A DNA stretch of 43,691 nt from Candidatus Bathycorpusculum termitum (GTDB taxonomy: Archaea; Thermoproteota; Bathyarchaeia; Bathyarchaeales; Bathycorpusculaceae), in NCBI GenBank assembly GCA_031254875.1, contig JAIRTW010000063.1, positions 1-43,691 of the forward strand, given 5' to 3'. The position numbers were made by a program, and so were the translations under genes. Positions 32,008 through 40,231 of the stretch are shown here, piece after piece. The notes beneath the pieces are model-generated. The model worked only from the letters and a program-made list of their open reading frames with translations, was not told the origin of the DNA and did no database searches. Numbering within the stretch: position 1 is the stretch's first letter; the number at the start of each line of letters is the position of its first letter.

Positions 32008-33212
32008 TTGGCGAGCTCCTCGAGGGCTTGTTTGACTTTTGCATCTTGTTTGTGTGCCAACGGAGCAATCAAACCCAAGGTGCCATGTGCAATACGGTCA
32101 GCGTCTTCTTTGCCATATCGATCAGAAAAAATCTGTACAAAATAGTCAAAAGCTTTGGTTTTTAGGTCTCGAAATTCATCCTCAAAAATAGAACGCACCA
32201 CCTCATCAGAGACTGCGGTTTCTTTAAGCTGCACAATAGGGTGTACAAGAAGAGCCTTTGGAGCGGCATAACGGATTCGGGGCACGTCCAATTCAGTACG
32301 ACTATCCTCGGCAGGCAGAGTGCCTCTTATAACAGGTATTATTATAGCGTCGGCTTCATCGACTTCTTTGACCATCTGCACGACATGTTCAGTGATCTTA
32401 GCTGAGGGTATACCGGTGTAGTCATAGTTGTCTAGGATGATAAAGCGACGGGGTGAGGATAGTTCGATTAGTTCAGGGGTAATTTGCCCCGTCTCGTCGA
32501 CTTGTACATAGTAGAAGCCTTTGGTAATTTTTGCTTCATCATATCCGGCAGATTCAGTACATCCGCTATACACTAAAATGCCGCTTTTGAATTGGCCCAT
32601 GTAACGGTTATGGATGTGTCCGGCCGCATAGTAGCAAAACCCGTCCGGTAACAGTTCAGAGGGAATATCTGCTTCGATATAGGAGGGCTTAACATCGGGT
32701 AAGTTTATGGCACCGTGAAGCACAAAGATGTTGGCGATATCACGATGGGGGGTGGGAGGATTTTCTTCTATGAAGCGGGGAAGGGCTTCGAGGGTTTTGT
32801 GGCGATTGTGGTAGCTGGGTATACCATACACATAACAACATCCGGGTTTGCTCCAGCATGAGCCGCGATGTCTGGGCAGGTGAAAGATAAGACCGGCGCT
32901 GTCAAGAGGGTAGAGGATGGTGCTGGTTATGGTGTTTGGGGCGGAGTCGTGGCTGCCATCCACAGTTAAGACGGGTATGCCCGCGTCTTTTAGGCGCTTA
33001 AAACTACGCACAGTGTTCTCCAGAGTGTGATTACTAGGACGGGCTTGATGGAAGAGATCCCCGGCGATAATCACAAAATCAGGTTTAAGCTCAAGGGTTT
33101 TATCTACGACTTCGCTAAAAGCATTGTCAAAATCCTGTCTTCGGACTTCTAAACCATACTGGGAATAGCCCAAGTGCATATCGGATACGTGAACAAAGCT
33201 AAATGGCTTCAA
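32004..33212 (-). CDS. mre11: Mre11-like DNA repair nuclease
   Basis: Calcineurin-like phosphoesterase/nuclease, 402 residues. Metal ligands: D11 and H13 (SDMHLG), D52 (AGDLFH), H166 (LHGAIN), H199 and H201 (GHIHNRY). Motif III is GSHD at 86-89, with Ser87 where GNHD/GNHE has Asn. The C-terminal region carries the capping and Rad50-binding parts. Initiates at a TTG, since the protein then begins FSFVHVSDMHLG as expected. Upstream of and coupled to rad50. Confidence 0.94.
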   Translation of the reverse strand: MKPFSFVHVSDMHLGYSQYGLEVRRQDFDNAFSEVVDKTLELKPDFVIIAGDLFHQARPSNHTLENTVRSFKRLKDAGIPVLTVDGSHDSAPNTITSTILYPLDSAGLIFHLPRHRGSCWSKPGCCYVYGIPSYHNRHKTLEALPRFIEENPPTPHRDIANIFVLHGAINLPDVKPSYIEADIPSELLPDGFCYYAAGHIHNRYMGQFKSGILVYSGCTESAGYDEAKITKGFYYVQVDETGQITPELIELSSPRRFIILDNYDYTGIPSAKITEHVVQMVKEVDEADAIIIPVIRGTLPAEDSRTELDVPRIRYAAPKALLVHPIVQLKETAVSDEVVRSIFEDEFRDLKTKAFDYFVQIFSDRYGKEDADRIAHGTLGLIAPLAHKQDAKVKQALEELAK

Positions 33213-33458
33213 GCGGCAGATCAGCCCCGTTTGTTTTTGATTGGTAAGCTATTAAGCATTCCTTGGGAAATATTACGGTTTTATCTTCAAGACCATCTAT
33301 CAAAAAATTCTCATACAGAAAGATCCCGCCGAAATATGCGGCTTACTTTTGGTACTCACGGGTTTGGCGATTTGCCAGTTTGCAGGTATATCTATACTAT
33401 ATTGTGGCGTAAAAATATAAGAAACCCCGGCATTATCAATGGAAGGCGTCAAATAATC

Positions 33459-34283
33459 ATGCAATGCCAAAAGTGCGGTACGGAAACCATGATGCCGTTT
33501 CGCTGTCCTTTCTGCGGCGGGCAATTTTGCAGTCAACACAGACTGCCAGAAAACCACAACTGCATAGGAATCAGCAACGCCCGTGCCCAAACACAGCAAC
33601 GTGTTATGACACAGCAAAGCGACAGCTCCTACAATTACAGCTACGTATACGGCCAAGCGCCCTATAAACGACAACACCGCATCCGATGGAGCCAAAAAGA
33701 AGCCAAACACTTAGGCGGCGCAGTGGCACTTGTCATTGGTATCGGCTTATCGATTGGAGTTTATGGGAATTTTTCGGGTTTCAATCCTCAGTGGTCATTG
33801 GGTGCGATGGTTGTTTTTGCGTGTGTTATGACGGCTTCTTTTTTGATGCATGAAATTGCCCACAAGGTTCTGGCACAGAAAGCAGGCATGTGGGCTGAGT
33901 TTAGATTAACCACTTGGGGGGCTGTTTTAACGTTTATCACGGTGTTTTTGCCGTTTAAGATGATTGCGCCAGGTGCTATGATGATTGGAGGTAACCCGCC
34001 CTCAGCTAGGGATATGATAAAAATTGCTATAGGGGGAGTTATAACTAACATGATTTTTGCTACGGTTTTGTTGGGTTTAGTGTTTTTGTTACCGCCTAAT
34101 GCTTACGCTGGAGCATTGTTTTTCTCAGCCTACATTAATTCGCTTATGGCAGTCTTTAACTTGATTCCCATCGGAGTTTTGGATGGCTACAAAATTTTTA
34201 TGTTAAACAAGAAAGTGTGGGTGTTAGCGTTTATCCCAGCGGTGGTTTTAATAGTGATCACTGGGTGGATGTTATTTGGCTAA
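33459..34283 (+). CDS. AN1-type zinc finger fused to site-2 (M50) membrane protease
   Basis: 274 residues from the ATG at 33459; an upstream extension of the frame overlaps mre11 and is not credible. Residues 3-34 form an AN1-like finger: CQKC, CPFC, C-x2-H, HNC. A linker is followed by four or more membrane helices with the zinc-protease motif HEIAH and a C-terminal PIGVLDGYKIF supplying the third ligand Asp. Site-2 proteases cut membrane-embedded substrates; the cytosolic finger may recruit substrate or ubiquitin-like partners. TATA-like AAAATATAA at 33412-33420. Confidence 0.9.
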   Translation: MQCQKCGTETMMPFRCPFCGGQFCSQHRLPENHNCIGISNARAQTQQRVMTQQSDSSYNYSYVYGQAPYKRQHRIRWSQKEAKHLGGAVALVIGIGLSIGVYGNFSGFNPQWSLGAMVVFACVMTASFLMHEIAHKVLAQKAGMWAEFRLTTWGAVLTFITVFLPFKMIAPGAMMIGGNPPSARDMIKIAIGGVITNMIFATVLLGLVFLLPPNAYAGALFFSAYINSLMAVFNLIPIGVLDGYKIFMLNKKVWVLAFIPAVVLIVITGWMLFG

Positions 34284-34291
34284 TTGAGGCT

Positions 34292-34459
34292 CTATTCGCC
34301 TCTGACAAACAGTAGATAATGGTTTACGGTGTAGTTCCATGCGCCGCCCATTCCAGCAGTGTTGTAGGTATGTAACCGCCAGCCTTGTGTTTCCCAATCT
34401 GTGATAGTTTTGCCAACATTGTCATGGTGCCCCACAATTATGCATCGCCATTCCTTCAA
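34292..34459 (-). CDS. Small DUF4177-like protein
   Basis: 55 residues, TTG start at 34459 with a full-strength GAGGTGA 5 bases upstream. The sequence WRCIIVGHHDN, then DWETQGWRLHTYNTAG and NHYLLFVRGE follows the small beta-alpha-beta pattern of DUF4177-type proteins (Gly-Trp after the helix, a terminal strand with aromatic/Arg). Lies 85 bases downstream of rps10 on the same strand and convergent with the M50 protease. Role unknown. The strong ribosome site makes it likely real. Confidence 0.7.
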   Translation of the reverse strand: MKEWRCIIVGHHDNVGKTITDWETQGWRLHTYNTAGMGGAWNYTVNHYLLFVRGE

Positions 34460-34544
34460 GTTTTCACCTCGTAGAAGGTTGAGGTGTAGGGGCAGAATTT
34501 AAGCGTACGCTAAACAGAGGAACAGGATTAAAAGTTAAGGATGG

Positions 34545-34853
34545 TTAGATAAGTTCGATTGTTACGTGTACTTCTTCGGGCACGCGAATACGCATGATGC
34601 GGCGCATAACGCGTTCTTCAGAATCGATATCGATAAGTCGTTTATGAATTCGCATTTCCCATCTATCCCATGTTGCAGTACCTTCGCCGGAAGGTCCTTT
34701 GAGGACTGGTACACGGAGGCGTTTTGTTGGCAACGGTACTGGACCGTTCATTTTTACGCCTGTCTTTTGAGCAATGCTTCGTAGTTCTCCGCAAACCTCT
34801 TCAAGTTTCACGTAATCAGTGCTTGTGAGGCGTATTCGTGCTTTTCTTACCAT
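34545..34853 (-). CDS. rps10: Ribosomal protein uS10
   Basis: 30S head protein, 102 residues, full length and archaeal/eukaryotic in type. [64 protein letters not shown]. In many archaea it follows the elongation factor 1A gene; here that gene is absent and rps10 has its own promoter, a CATATATTAAA box (34882-34892, minus strand) placing the transcript start within about 10 bases of the ATG. Confidence 0.97.
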   Translation of the reverse strand: MVRKARIRLTSTDYVKLEEVCGELRSIAQKTGVKMNGPVPLPTKRLRVPVLKGPSGEGTATWDRWEMRIHKRLIDIDSEERVMRRIMRIRVPEEVHVTIELI

Positions 34854-34881
34854 CTTGGCCCATCAATCCATTGTTTTACCG

Positions 34882-34892
34882 TTTAATATATG
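34882..34892 (-). promoter_or_regulatory. TATA box of rps10
   Basis: Minus-strand CATATATTAAA lies 29-39 bases upstream of the rps10 ATG, giving a predicted leader of under 12 bases. Confidence 0.55.
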
Positions 34893-35124
34893 TTGAGTGC
34901 ACCTATGAGATTTAAAGCGCACATAAAAACCTTACGACTACTAAGAAACAAAGCATTTGACAAAAAAAATCCAGTGCAAAAACAAAGCGTGCTACAAATA
35001 GAGTTATTATCAACAAACCTAACACCCCTTGTTCAGAAACGAACAAACCTAAACCCAAATATCTTGACATCCATTAAGATATCTACAGCAGGTTAACTTG
35101 GCAGTTAAAGAGACCATTTTGACG

Positions 35125-36615
35125 CTACTCCGTGTTACTAACGGTTATTTTAGAGTTTGACAGCGCTTCTTCGATGTTTTGGCCTTCGATAACTTTTATT
35201 CCATGCGTCTGGGCGTAGCTGCGCGCATTTGGTGTTAAGCGGGGAATGGCAAAGAGGATAAAAGCACAATCTATGTCGATTGTTTTACCAAAGATTCGAG
35301 TTAGCTCCTCAACTTCAATGGGTTGAGTGGAGATTAACACTTCAACCAAGGTGTTGCCATTGTTGCTTTTAGACAGCGGCTTGTCATCTACGTTTGGGGG
35401 TTCTGCCCAGCGGACTTTATCCAAGATGAGTATATCAAAGAGATGTTGTATACCAGATCTACCGCTGATAAACGCCGGCGCAACAATGGTATAACCCAAA
35501 CTCTTAAAGAATTGAACACAGGTGCCGAGGGGTTTTATGCGTTGACATTCATGCAGAGGCATCTGCGCGTTAGCGCTATATTGGTAGAGCAAAATTTCGG
35601 GTTCATCATCTATATCTGCAACTGAGGTACAATCGTTACATTTGATGATAAAACGCGGTTCCCGGTTTAGGGTACTACAGCTTAGGCATATGTAACCAGG
35701 AGGCAAAACACGACAATCAACACCTTGTTCTAGTTTAGTTTTACATTTAGGGCAAACCAAGTCACCACTTTGGGTTTTAAAGGTGTTTTCCTGTTCCATG
35801 GCACCACAGGAAAAATGCTCAAGCAAGGCTTCTTTTTGCAACCAAAGAGAACCACAGTCAGGACAGGTTTTTATAACTCTGACGTTACCTGAGCCACAGG
35901 TTTGGCAAACGATAACTTTGTCGATTAATTCAGCGTGGAGGTACCCTTTGCGGACAAGTGCATCTAGCACCTGACGGGAATGTTTAGTATCCCAGTCCAG
36001 CTGGGGGATACCGTCGTAGAGGTAGCCCTCAGGCGTGTTGGGGGCGATTTTAGGAATTATTCTACTGACTTTGCCATAGAGAAAAAGCTCCATCACACTT
36101 TGCTCATCCCGCCGCAGGTTTTGGTCTTCAGTTTCCTCACGGTTTTTTGTGATGATAATGTTTGCTAAATTAGTTGCTGATATGGGTGTAGAGGCTGAAA
36201 TTTCAGGGGTTGTTTTAATGTCGAGTTCTTTTGGTGAGGCCAATTTACTTTTCAGAAGCCTATTGGTCGCCACAGAGGCAACGCCGAAACCTAAACCTAA
36301 GCCGATTTCGCCTGCGGCTATTATGAGAAGCGCAGCGATTATCGTCGCGTTGTATTTTATGATGGATATGTCTACATTTTCAAAGAGGTTAATAAAATTT
36401 TGGAACCAGCCAAGGGAATTTAGGGAACTGCTCAGGGTGCCTGTGAACAGAAAGATAACAATTAATCCTGCTGCACCGATGGTTGTAGCGAAAGCAAGCA
36501 ACGGGAGAGGTTTGTGCTTTTTAGATTTAATTGGAACAAAGCTAAAGCCCGCACCGATGGCTAATGCAATAACAAGTATGATTACTGGAAAAAGCAATGA
36601 TGAAGCTGTTATCAT
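35125..36615 (-). CDS. Membrane protein with TackOD1-like double zinc ribbon and C-terminal Mrr-like nuclease-type domain
   Basis: 496 residues. Three membrane helices (about 5-27, 39-60, 88-116), then a cytosolic linker and a helical segment around 165-240. Residues about 246-350 carry many Cys pairs: CQTCGS, CPDCGSLWL, HFSCGA, CPKCKTKL, CLSCST, CNDC. This matches my memory of the TackOD1 zinc-ribbon domain described in TACK archaea. The C-terminal 130 residues (FDILILDKVRW, TLVEVLIST, DCAFILFAIPRL) resemble a restriction-endonuclease-like fold with Asp and Glu at plausible catalytic spots, though the usual E-x-K Lys is not obvious. May be a membrane-tethered sensor. Function unknown. Confidence 0.75.
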   Translation of the reverse strand: MITASSLLFPVIILVIALAIGAGFSFVPIKSKKHKPLPLLAFATTIGAAGLIVIFLFTGTLSSSLNSLGWFQNFINLFENVDISIIKYNATIIAALLIIAAGEIGLGLGFGVASVATNRLLKSKLASPKELDIKTTPEISASTPISATNLANIIITKNREETEDQNLRRDEQSVMELFLYGKVSRIIPKIAPNTPEGYLYDGIPQLDWDTKHSRQVLDALVRKGYLHAELIDKVIVCQTCGSGNVRVIKTCPDCGSLWLQKEALLEHFSCGAMEQENTFKTQSGDLVCPKCKTKLEQGVDCRVLPPGYICLSCSTLNREPRFIIKCNDCTSVADIDDEPEILLYQYSANAQMPLHECQRIKPLGTCVQFFKSLGYTIVAPAFISGRSGIQHLFDILILDKVRWAEPPNVDDKPLSKSNNGNTLVEVLISTQPIEVEELTRIFGKTIDIDCAFILFAIPRLTPNARSYAQTHGIKVIEGQNIEEALSNSKITVSNTE

Positions 36616-36815
36616 TCTATTTCACCTGTTTTCTTAGTTAAGTTGCCTTGAGTATGGAGGGTTTTCGAGGATAGCTAAGGCATCGCTATATCTCACTGTC
36701 TATATGAGGGCTTGTTAAAGGGAATTAAGCATTTTGGAAAAATAAATTTCGCATACCTTGTCAAACCATACTCTTAGACAGCGAAGTCAACTGTGCAAGA
36801 CAAAAACGGCTTTTA

Positions 36816-37256
36816 TTAGATGTTATCGGTTTGGAGGTTCTGTCTTATTTTCTCTGCATCCAGCTCTAATGCTTCAGGCATCCGTCCCTGAGTTTGGTCT
36901 CGGTAGGCTTTGCCGTGCGCAAAACCCTCATGGGGCTTTAGAGGAATAACATGCATATGGAAATGGAAAACTACCTGTCCAGCTGCGGAGCCGTTATTTT
37001 GCACTATTCGAATGCCTTCGGCTACCATAGCATTTCTAACTGCATGTGCAATATGTTTAACGATTTTAGATAGGTAAGCAAGCTCATCTTCAGGTAGGTC
37101 ATAGATATTTTCGTAATGTTTTTTGGGAATCACCAGTGTGTGTCCTTCGTTGACGGGCCGATTGCTTAGGAAAGCCGCAACATTTTTGTCTTCATAGATG
37201 AAACTTGCCGGTGACTTTTTTTGGATGATTTTACAGAATATACAGTCCTCAGACAT
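36816..37256 (-). CDS. HIT-family nucleotide hydrolase
   Basis: 146 residues from the ATG at 37256 (AAGGAAG upstream); an ATG at 37271 adds five residues and lacks a site. N-terminal CIFCKI, middle LSNRPVNEGHTLVIPKKHYENI, and the catalytic HFHMHVIP. HIT proteins hydrolyse AMP-linked or dinucleoside polyphosphate substrates. Single copy, divergent from the MetE-like gene; no operon context. Confidence 0.94.
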   Translation of the reverse strand: MSEDCIFCKIIQKKSPASFIYEDKNVAAFLSNRPVNEGHTLVIPKKHYENIYDLPEDELAYLSKIVKHIAHAVRNAMVAEGIRIVQNNGSAAGQVVFHFHMHVIPLKPHEGFAHGKAYRDQTQGRMPEALELDAEKIRQNLQTDNI

Positions 37257-37319
37257 AGAACTTCCTTTCATGATTTGGTGGAATAGTTTTAATAGAATTC
37301 CTCCAGTGAATAATACTTT

Positions 37320-38342
37320 ATGGACACATTAATCGATGACATAGGTAGCTTTCCTTTGCCGGAGGGAGTTAAACGAGATGATTACGCCAAAGCCTATGAA
37401 CTTGCCAGAGAAGCTATAATTAGGGGACAAAAACCAAGCGATGATGGTTTTGTAGAGAGAACCTTCTGTTCGGTGGTTATTGAATCGTTTAAGAAGAAAC
37501 TGGCGGCAGGTTTGGATGTGACGAATTATCCACAGATTTATAGCGGCATGCGACAGGTTGGCGATGCCATCCATGAAGCCATGGCAGAGGGTTCTTTTGT
37601 TGTTTCCAACGAAAGAGCGGTTCTGCCAGAGGTTTATGTACTAAACCAAGAGGCTAAGCGTTTAAGTGAAGAATTCGGCAAAAAAATCCGGCTACGGGTC
37701 TCTATGTTTGGCCCCATTGCGCAGTATCTTGCTGAAGTTGGTGCAACAGCTTACCCTGATGTATTGGAGGGGTTTGCCCAAACCATAAATCGCTTTGCCA
37801 AAAACAGCATCCTAAACAGCAAATACATCGAAACCACAGTTGTCTCCATCGATGAACCCGGTCTTGGGCATTCGCCATTTACCGGTTCAGCAGAATTGGT
37901 CAGGGAAACTTTGGAGAGAGCCTACGATTTTTCGGGACCGACAAAACAGATTCACCTACATTTTGCTTCAGGCATTCATGATCTCTTAGCTGTGAAGGGA
38001 CTGGACGTGTTATCCTTTGAATATGGCGGTTCCCCCAACCACATTAACGAGGTTTCAAAAAACGTATTGGATAAGGCAGACAAACAAATTCGTGTGGGCA
38101 TCACCCGAACAGACATCGACACTATATGGGCAGAACTTTATGAAAAAGGTATAACTCAGCCAACAGCAGAGCAACTAGTTGAGCCCCTTGAAACTATACA
38201 GAACCGATATAGGTTCGCTAAGGCGAAATATGGAGAGCGCATGACATTTACCGGCCCGGATTGCGGTATGGGAAGCTGGCCCAATCAAGAGACAGCCATG
38301 CTGTTGCTTAAACGTACAGTTGAGGCAGTAAAAACCGCCTAA
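37320..38342 (+). CDS. MetE-like methyltransferase (cobalamin-independent methionine synthase family), one zinc ligand missing
   Basis: 340 residues, corresponding to the C-terminal catalytic half of MetE, as in archaeal core MetE proteins. Opens with IDDIGSFPLPEG, later VVSIDEPGLG, IHLHFASG, VLSFEYGGSPNH and TGPDCGMGSWP. Expected zinc ligands are His, Cys, Glu and Cys. Here H214, E234 and C315 fit, but the residue two after the His is A216, where MetE has Cys. Archaeal members use a methylcobamide rather than folate. The loss may mean a different substrate or a three-ligand zinc site. TTTTAATAGA at about 37287-37296 could be the TATA box of a leaderless transcript. Confidence 0.85.
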   Translation: MDTLIDDIGSFPLPEGVKRDDYAKAYELAREAIIRGQKPSDDGFVERTFCSVVIESFKKKLAAGLDVTNYPQIYSGMRQVGDAIHEAMAEGSFVVSNERAVLPEVYVLNQEAKRLSEEFGKKIRLRVSMFGPIAQYLAEVGATAYPDVLEGFAQTINRFAKNSILNSKYIETTVVSIDEPGLGHSPFTGSAELVRETLERAYDFSGPTKQIHLHFASGIHDLLAVKGLDVLSFEYGGSPNHINEVSKNVLDKADKQIRVGITRTDIDTIWAELYEKGITQPTAEQLVEPLETIQNRYRFAKAKYGERMTFTGPDCGMGSWPNQETAMLLLKRTVEAVKTA

Positions 38343-38449
38343 CCTAAAAAACACTCACCTAACACTATCAAAGCAAATAACAAAGAAAACACACCAGTAT
38401 CCCAGAGAAAAAAAGATAAGATAAAAAAAGATGCTGTTTTAGTTCCAGC

Positions 38450-38581
38450 TTAGTCTACAAAGAGACTACGCAACAAATCAGCATAATAAGGGGCAGTAGT
38501 GCTGAACTGGGGCGAAATAAAAGGACGTTTGCGCAGAGGCGGAAAAGGAATTGGAGAAGGCGGTTCAATGTCCAGCGGCAT
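38450..38581 (-). CDS. Possible small Pro-rich protein after htrA
   Basis: 43 residues starting at an ATG 8 bases after the htrA stop, on the same strand. The first half is Pro-rich (PPSPIPFPPLRKRPF), and the rest ends APYYADLLRSLFVD. A tail that could bind a PDZ domain is imaginable next to a PDZ protease, but that is speculation. No good ribosome site. Confidence 0.35.
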   Translation of the reverse strand: MPLDIEPPSPIPFPPLRKRPFISPQFSTTAPYYADLLRSLFVD

Positions 38582-38589
38582 TTTCTCTA

Positions 38590-39522
38590 TCAAGCTTGTT
38601 CATCGCCATATGCTGTTGGGATTATGGTTGCTTCGAGGAGGGTTTCTCTGCGGATTAAGGTGGCTTTGGTTTCTTTGCCTATCACGTCTTCTGTGAGTAG
38701 CCTCGGCAGATCGTAGAAGTCGGTGACGGGTTTGCCATTGAACTTGACAAGAACATCACCCATAGATAACCCCGCTTTACGGGCAGGAGAACCGACTTCA
38801 ACGCTAAAGATCATGACGCCCGTTTCTTGTTCAAGACCCGCTTGCTCTGCGATATCTTGGGGGATTGTAACAGTGTTAGCAATGACACCTATATAGCCAC
38901 GTTGTGCAGTTCTGCCGGTCATGAGGCGATCAGTGATGAGTTTAACCTTGCTTACAGGAATGGCAATGCCTCTTTGCCAGATGTATGCAGTGTTTATGCC
39001 AATGAGTTGCCCTTCAGCATCAACAAGGGGACCCCCGCTAAAACCAGGGTTAAGCTGTGCATCGGTTGCAATGACATTGTCCATTGCAGACATGCCGCGC
39101 CAGCCGCGGATGGTGCTGTTCACACCAGTCACCATACCAGATGTTGCAGTGGGCTGATGTTTGTTAAACGGATTAGCCAATGCCAAAACATATTGGCCTA
39201 CGTTTAGTTTTTCACTATCGCCTAGCGATATAGGTGTATATTCCCCTTTCTCAGCCTTGAGCAAGGCTATGTCGTTGTGGGGGTCGGTGCCCACGATTTT
39301 TGCGTTGACGGTTTTTTCGCCCTGACCGATTTTGACAGCACTACAGCCCTGGAGCACATGGTTACAGGTGACTATGTAGCCGTCTTTGGTGAGGATAACA
39401 CCTGTGCCCCGAGACATCTGTGCTTTGACGGCAACGACGGATGCAGAGGTTTTTTTGATGAGCGCACTGGCGGCGTCTGAGACGGATTTGAGGACTTCAA
39501 GGGGATTAACTAGTTGTGCCAT
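38590..39522 (-). CDS. htrA: HtrA/DegP-like serine protease with one PDZ domain
   Basis: 310 residues. Trypsin-like domain with catalytic triad H55 (TCNHVL), D84 (PHNDIALL) and S162 (NPGFSGGPL; the usual residue before SGGP is Asn, here Phe). One PDZ domain at about 205-300 (GYIGVIANTVTI, AGLSMGDVLVKFNGKPV). There is no signal peptide or anchor, so it appears cytoplasmic. Probably a protein quality-control protease. The two small or regulatory genes nearby are on the same strand. Confidence 0.93.
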   Translation of the reverse strand: MAQLVNPLEVLKSVSDAASALIKKTSASVVAVKAQMSRGTGVILTKDGYIVTCNHVLQGCSAVKIGQGEKTVNAKIVGTDPHNDIALLKAEKGEYTPISLGDSEKLNVGQYVLALANPFNKHQPTATSGMVTGVNSTIRGWRGMSAMDNVIATDAQLNPGFSGGPLVDAEGQLIGINTAYIWQRGIAIPVSKVKLITDRLMTGRTAQRGYIGVIANTVTIPQDIAEQAGLEQETGVMIFSVEVGSPARKAGLSMGDVLVKFNGKPVTDFYDLPRLLTEDVIGKETKATLIRRETLLEATIIPTAYGDEQA

Positions 39523-39598
39523 TTTCTTTCACTAAAGAGGAATGGACAAAACAGTATTTGTTGACTAAGAAACAGCCAAACCTAGTCACAAGAGGCAG

Positions 39599-40231
39599 TT
39601 AGCTACTAAATAATGCGGGACTAAGATAACCGGCTGTTTGGGTTGTAACTGGATGGGTTGAGCGGGAGCGGGTGGCGAATTTGCCGATAAGCGTCATCAG
39701 CTGGTAGGAAGCTTTGAGGGCCAAATCAAGGTTGCTGTTGGTTAAGAATTTAGCCTCGATGTTTAGGGCGGTGCCCTCTATGCTGGCAGCTATTTGGATT
39801 CCACCGTCCTCGGTAATCCATTTCAATGTTATGCCCCGACAAGTTTCAGATATGCCCAGCCAGCGGAGCATACCAAACCATTTGCCCCTGAGCTGGAGGA
39901 TAAGCTGCTGAGTCAGAAGATCAGAGGGCAAAAAAGTCTGTATAAGCGGGGCAGTCGGCGCTTCGGTGGGTGGCTGGCTGAGTTTGAGCGAGGTAATTTT
40001 GGGGGTCACGCGGTAGCCGTCAGGCTCTTTTTTGATGATGCCTTCGGCTTCAAGCCGTCCTAGAATACGTGAGAGGGTTTCGGGATGCAGGCCTGTTCGG
40101 CGTTTGAGTCCATCAAAGGTGAAGAGGGTCAAGTTTTCAGTTTCAATCAGTGAAAGCACGTTTACGTCGCGTTCGTTGAGTGAATAGTCTGCAGGTGGAC
40201 TTTGCCAATTAACGTTTAGAACAGGTATCAT
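39599..40231 (-). CDS. Winged-helix transcriptional regulator with C-terminal domain
   Basis: 210 residues. Winged helix at about 20-78: LNERDVNVLSLIETEN, LKRRTGLHPETLSRILGRLEAEGIIKKE, GYRVTPK. A Pro/Thr linker is followed by about 110 residues (WFGMLRWLGISETCRGITLKWIT, then IQIAASIEGTALNIEAKF) that form an alpha/beta ligand- or partner-binding domain I cannot name. Located 77 bases upstream of htrA on the same strand, so it may control htrA or be co-transcribed with it. Confidence 0.8.
   Translation of the reverse strand: MIPVLNVNWQSPPADYSLNERDVNVLSLIETENLTLFTFDGLKRRTGLHPETLSRILGRLEAEGIIKKEPDGYRVTPKITSLKLSQPPTEAPTAPLIQTFLPSDLLTQQLILQLRGKWFGMLRWLGISETCRGITLKWITEDGGIQIAASIEGTALNIEAKFLTNSNLDLALKASYQLMTLIGKFATRSRSTHPVTTQTAGYLSPALFSS

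Noticed and set aside
33174-33458. N-terminal extension of the M50 protease
   Set aside because: The extension overlaps the divergent mre11 start, has no membrane or finger features, and a TATA-like box and ATG lie just before the zinc finger.
34890-35096. Plus-strand frame of 68 codons between rps10 and the zinc-ribbon membrane protein
   Set aside because: It overlaps the rps10 promoter, has low-complexity basic composition, and no ribosome site.
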